A DNA stretch of 7,727 bases, from contig DATHII010000269.1 in NCBI GenBank assembly GCA_035316885.1, positions 1-7,727 on the forward strand. The letters are read 5' to 3'. The translations under genes and the position numbers were made by a program. The notes beneath the pieces were generated by a model, which saw nothing but the letters and a program-made list of their open reading frames with translations, was not told where the DNA came from and did not search any database. The stretch comes from DASRTE01 sp035316885. GTDB lineage: Bacteria > Actinomycetota > Actinomycetes > Jiangellales > Jiangellaceae. This document shows positions 6,323-7,727 of this stretch, piece after piece (position 1 is the stretch's first letter; every line of letters starts with the position of its first letter).

Positions 6323-7727
6323 ATGACGGCGATCGTCGACATCCACTGCCATTCCTTCAACGCCGACGACCTGCCCGTGCGTGGCTTCATCCGTCGCCTG
6401 CACCTGCGGAACGTTCCACTGGGCGCCGCGCTGTCCGACCTGGTCGACCGGTTGATCCAGGGCACCGCCCCGGGCAGCCGAGCGGACCTTGCCCGCCTGG
6501 ACGCCTTGCTCGGATCGAGCGAGATGCTCGAGACGGTCGACATGGCTCGACCGACGATCCCCCAACCTCCGGAGCAGTTCGAGCACGAGGTCGACCGGGC
6601 ACTGACCGAACTCCAAGGCGAGGACCCCGACCTGCTGCTGCGGGTGGGTGGCGCTATCGCCGACGAAGAGGCCCCAGCCGGCACGACCGACGGGCTGGAG
6701 GGCGTCGGCGACGTCATGCGGAGCGCCCGGAGAGCCATCCGATGGGTGAAGCTGTTCGGGCGATCACGGCTCGACCTGGTGGCCGACTACGTCCGTACCT
6801 TCGACGACGAGGTCGACCTGGCGACGCCCTTGCTGGTCGACCTCGGCACCGGTCTGGGCGACACCGCCAAGACCAGCGTGTCGGAGCAGGTCGTCCTGTT
6901 CGAGAAGGTGAGCCGGGCGAGCATGCTCGGCCTGCTGCCGGGAGGCGGCAAGGCCCGCGTCCACCCGTTCGTGGGCTTCGACCCGATCCGCGAGCTTCGC
7001 GCGCGTCGGAAGGACGACATCGCAACCCCGCTGGAGGACGTGCAGAGCGCCGTCCTCCGATACGGCTTCGTTGGCGTGAAGGTCTCCCGCCGATGGGGTG
7101 GCGGCCGAGCGGCAACGAGGCCCGGCGTGGGCTCAGCGAGGCCGACGCCGCCGAACTCGACCGCATCGTCGACGACCTGGCGACGTGGTGCGAGGCCGAG
7201 CAGGTCCCGATCACCGCTCACTGCGCCGACTCCAATTACGCCGATCCGCTCTTCGAGGGCTTCGGCCGGCCGGCCGACTGGCTACCGGTGCTACACCGCC
7301 ATCCCCACCTGCACGTCAACCTCGGTCACTTCGGCGGTGCGTCGGTGAACGAACGGGACGACGGCTGGCCCTGGACGATCGCCAGAGCGTGTGAGCAGGT
7401 GCCCGGCCTGTTCGCCGACGTCGGCAACCACCGGATCTACGACCGCCGGCTGTGCGAGGCGTACCTCGACATGCTCGAGCGTATGTTCGCGACCCCGCCG
7501 ACGGCTGCGATGACCGGCCGGATCATGTACGGCTCGGACTGGTTCATGGTCGCTATCCATCCAGAGTGCGAGCGGTTCCTCGGCCGCTACCGCGAACTGT
7601 TCGGGCGCTTTGGTGACGAACGGACGGATCGCTTCCTCGGCGAGAACGCGTTGTCGTTCCTGGGTTTCGACGACCGGTCGAACAAGAACGCGCAACGGCT
7701 GCTCGCTCGCTACCAAAGGTTCGCCCC
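6323..7727 (+). CDS. Amidohydrolase-type metal-dependent hydrolase, frameshifted and 3' partial
   Basis: This is a TIM-barrel metal-dependent hydrolase of the amidohydrolase superfamily, closest in motifs to the Amidohydro_2 (PF04909) type. The start DIHCHSFN gives the metal-binding HxH at His8 and His10. VHPFVGFDPIRELR precedes barrel strand GVKV, which is where the first frame ends. Restoring one C near 7088 gives KVSPPMGWRPSGN, a motif seen in this family. The second frame continues with ITAHC (His300), NLGHFGG (His336), MYGSDW (Asp406) and FLGENALSFLGF, all expected in order. Without correction the first frame stops at 7348 after about 85 residues of unlikely Arg/Ser/Thr/Pro-rich sequence. 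The corrected protein is at least 468 residues and runs off the window. It is long for the family because about 220 residues separate HxH from the VHPFVGFDP strand. The substrate is unknown; a small molecule, nucleotide or modified amino acid is possible. If the deletion is real, the gene is a pseudogene; if it is a sequencing error, the gene is intact. Confidence 0.85.
7085..7092 (+). other. Apparent one-base deletion (frameshift) in the metallohydrolase gene
   Basis: The sequence reads tcccgccg where tccccgccg would keep the family-like Ser-Pro-Pro-Met-Gly reading. Upstream coding follows the frame of 6323; downstream coding follows the frame that includes codon 7090-7092. Both halves carry amidohydrolase motifs, so one C seems missing from a short C run. 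No slippery heptamer suggests programmed frameshifting. Confidence 0.8.

Noticed and set aside
5189..6616. A 475-residue open frame on the - strand
   Set aside because: It spans the protease and metallohydrolase starts on the other strand, has no family motif, and conflicts with clear triad motifs on the + strand.
7085..7092. Programmed -1 ribosomal frameshifting
   Set aside because: No X-XXY-YYZ slippery heptamer is present and the C run is only three bases. A one-base indel is simpler.
7098..7394. A separate 98-residue + strand gene
   Set aside because: It is in a third frame, has no motif, and overlaps the clear amidohydrolase C-terminal half read in the frame of 7090.

Overview
The window is a compact piece of a high-GC bacterial chromosome, most likely from an actinobacterium. 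G or C sits in most third codon positions, GTG serves as a start, genes overlap or lie 2-18 bases apart, and purine-rich ribosome binding sites precede each internal start. Genus cannot be told from the sequence. I see no tRNA, rRNA, CRISPR array, insertion sequence or origin. All five genes are on the + strand and almost every base is coding, so no stretch above 300 bases lacks a gene.

Layout: (A) 1-1122, a P-loop NTPase with an extra N-terminal helical domain, open at the left edge. (B) 1106-4078, a 990-residue STAND-like NTPase with a C-terminal TPR-like region, overlapping A by 17 bases. (C) 4081-5205, a trypsin-like serine protease with an N-terminal domain resembling the effector-associated (EAD) adaptor domains. 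(D) 5222-6304, a second, divergent trypsin-like protease with an intact catalytic triad. (E) 6323 to the right edge, an amidohydrolase-type metal-dependent hydrolase. E is broken by an apparent one-base deletion near 7088 and continues in the next frame to the end of the window, unterminated.

None of the five has an obvious signal peptide or membrane segment, so the system should be cytosolic. Spacing and overlap indicate one transcription unit, whose promoter and terminator lie outside the window. The part list (two NTPases, two proteases, one metallohydrolase, probable EAD adaptors) matches the logic of NTP-dependent biological conflict systems. In these, a STAND-type switch senses invasion through a repeat domain and licenses protease or hydrolase effectors brought in by adaptor domains. 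My inference is that this is such a defence or programmed-death operon. The families look individually recognisable, but I do not know a named, experimentally characterised system with exactly this composition.
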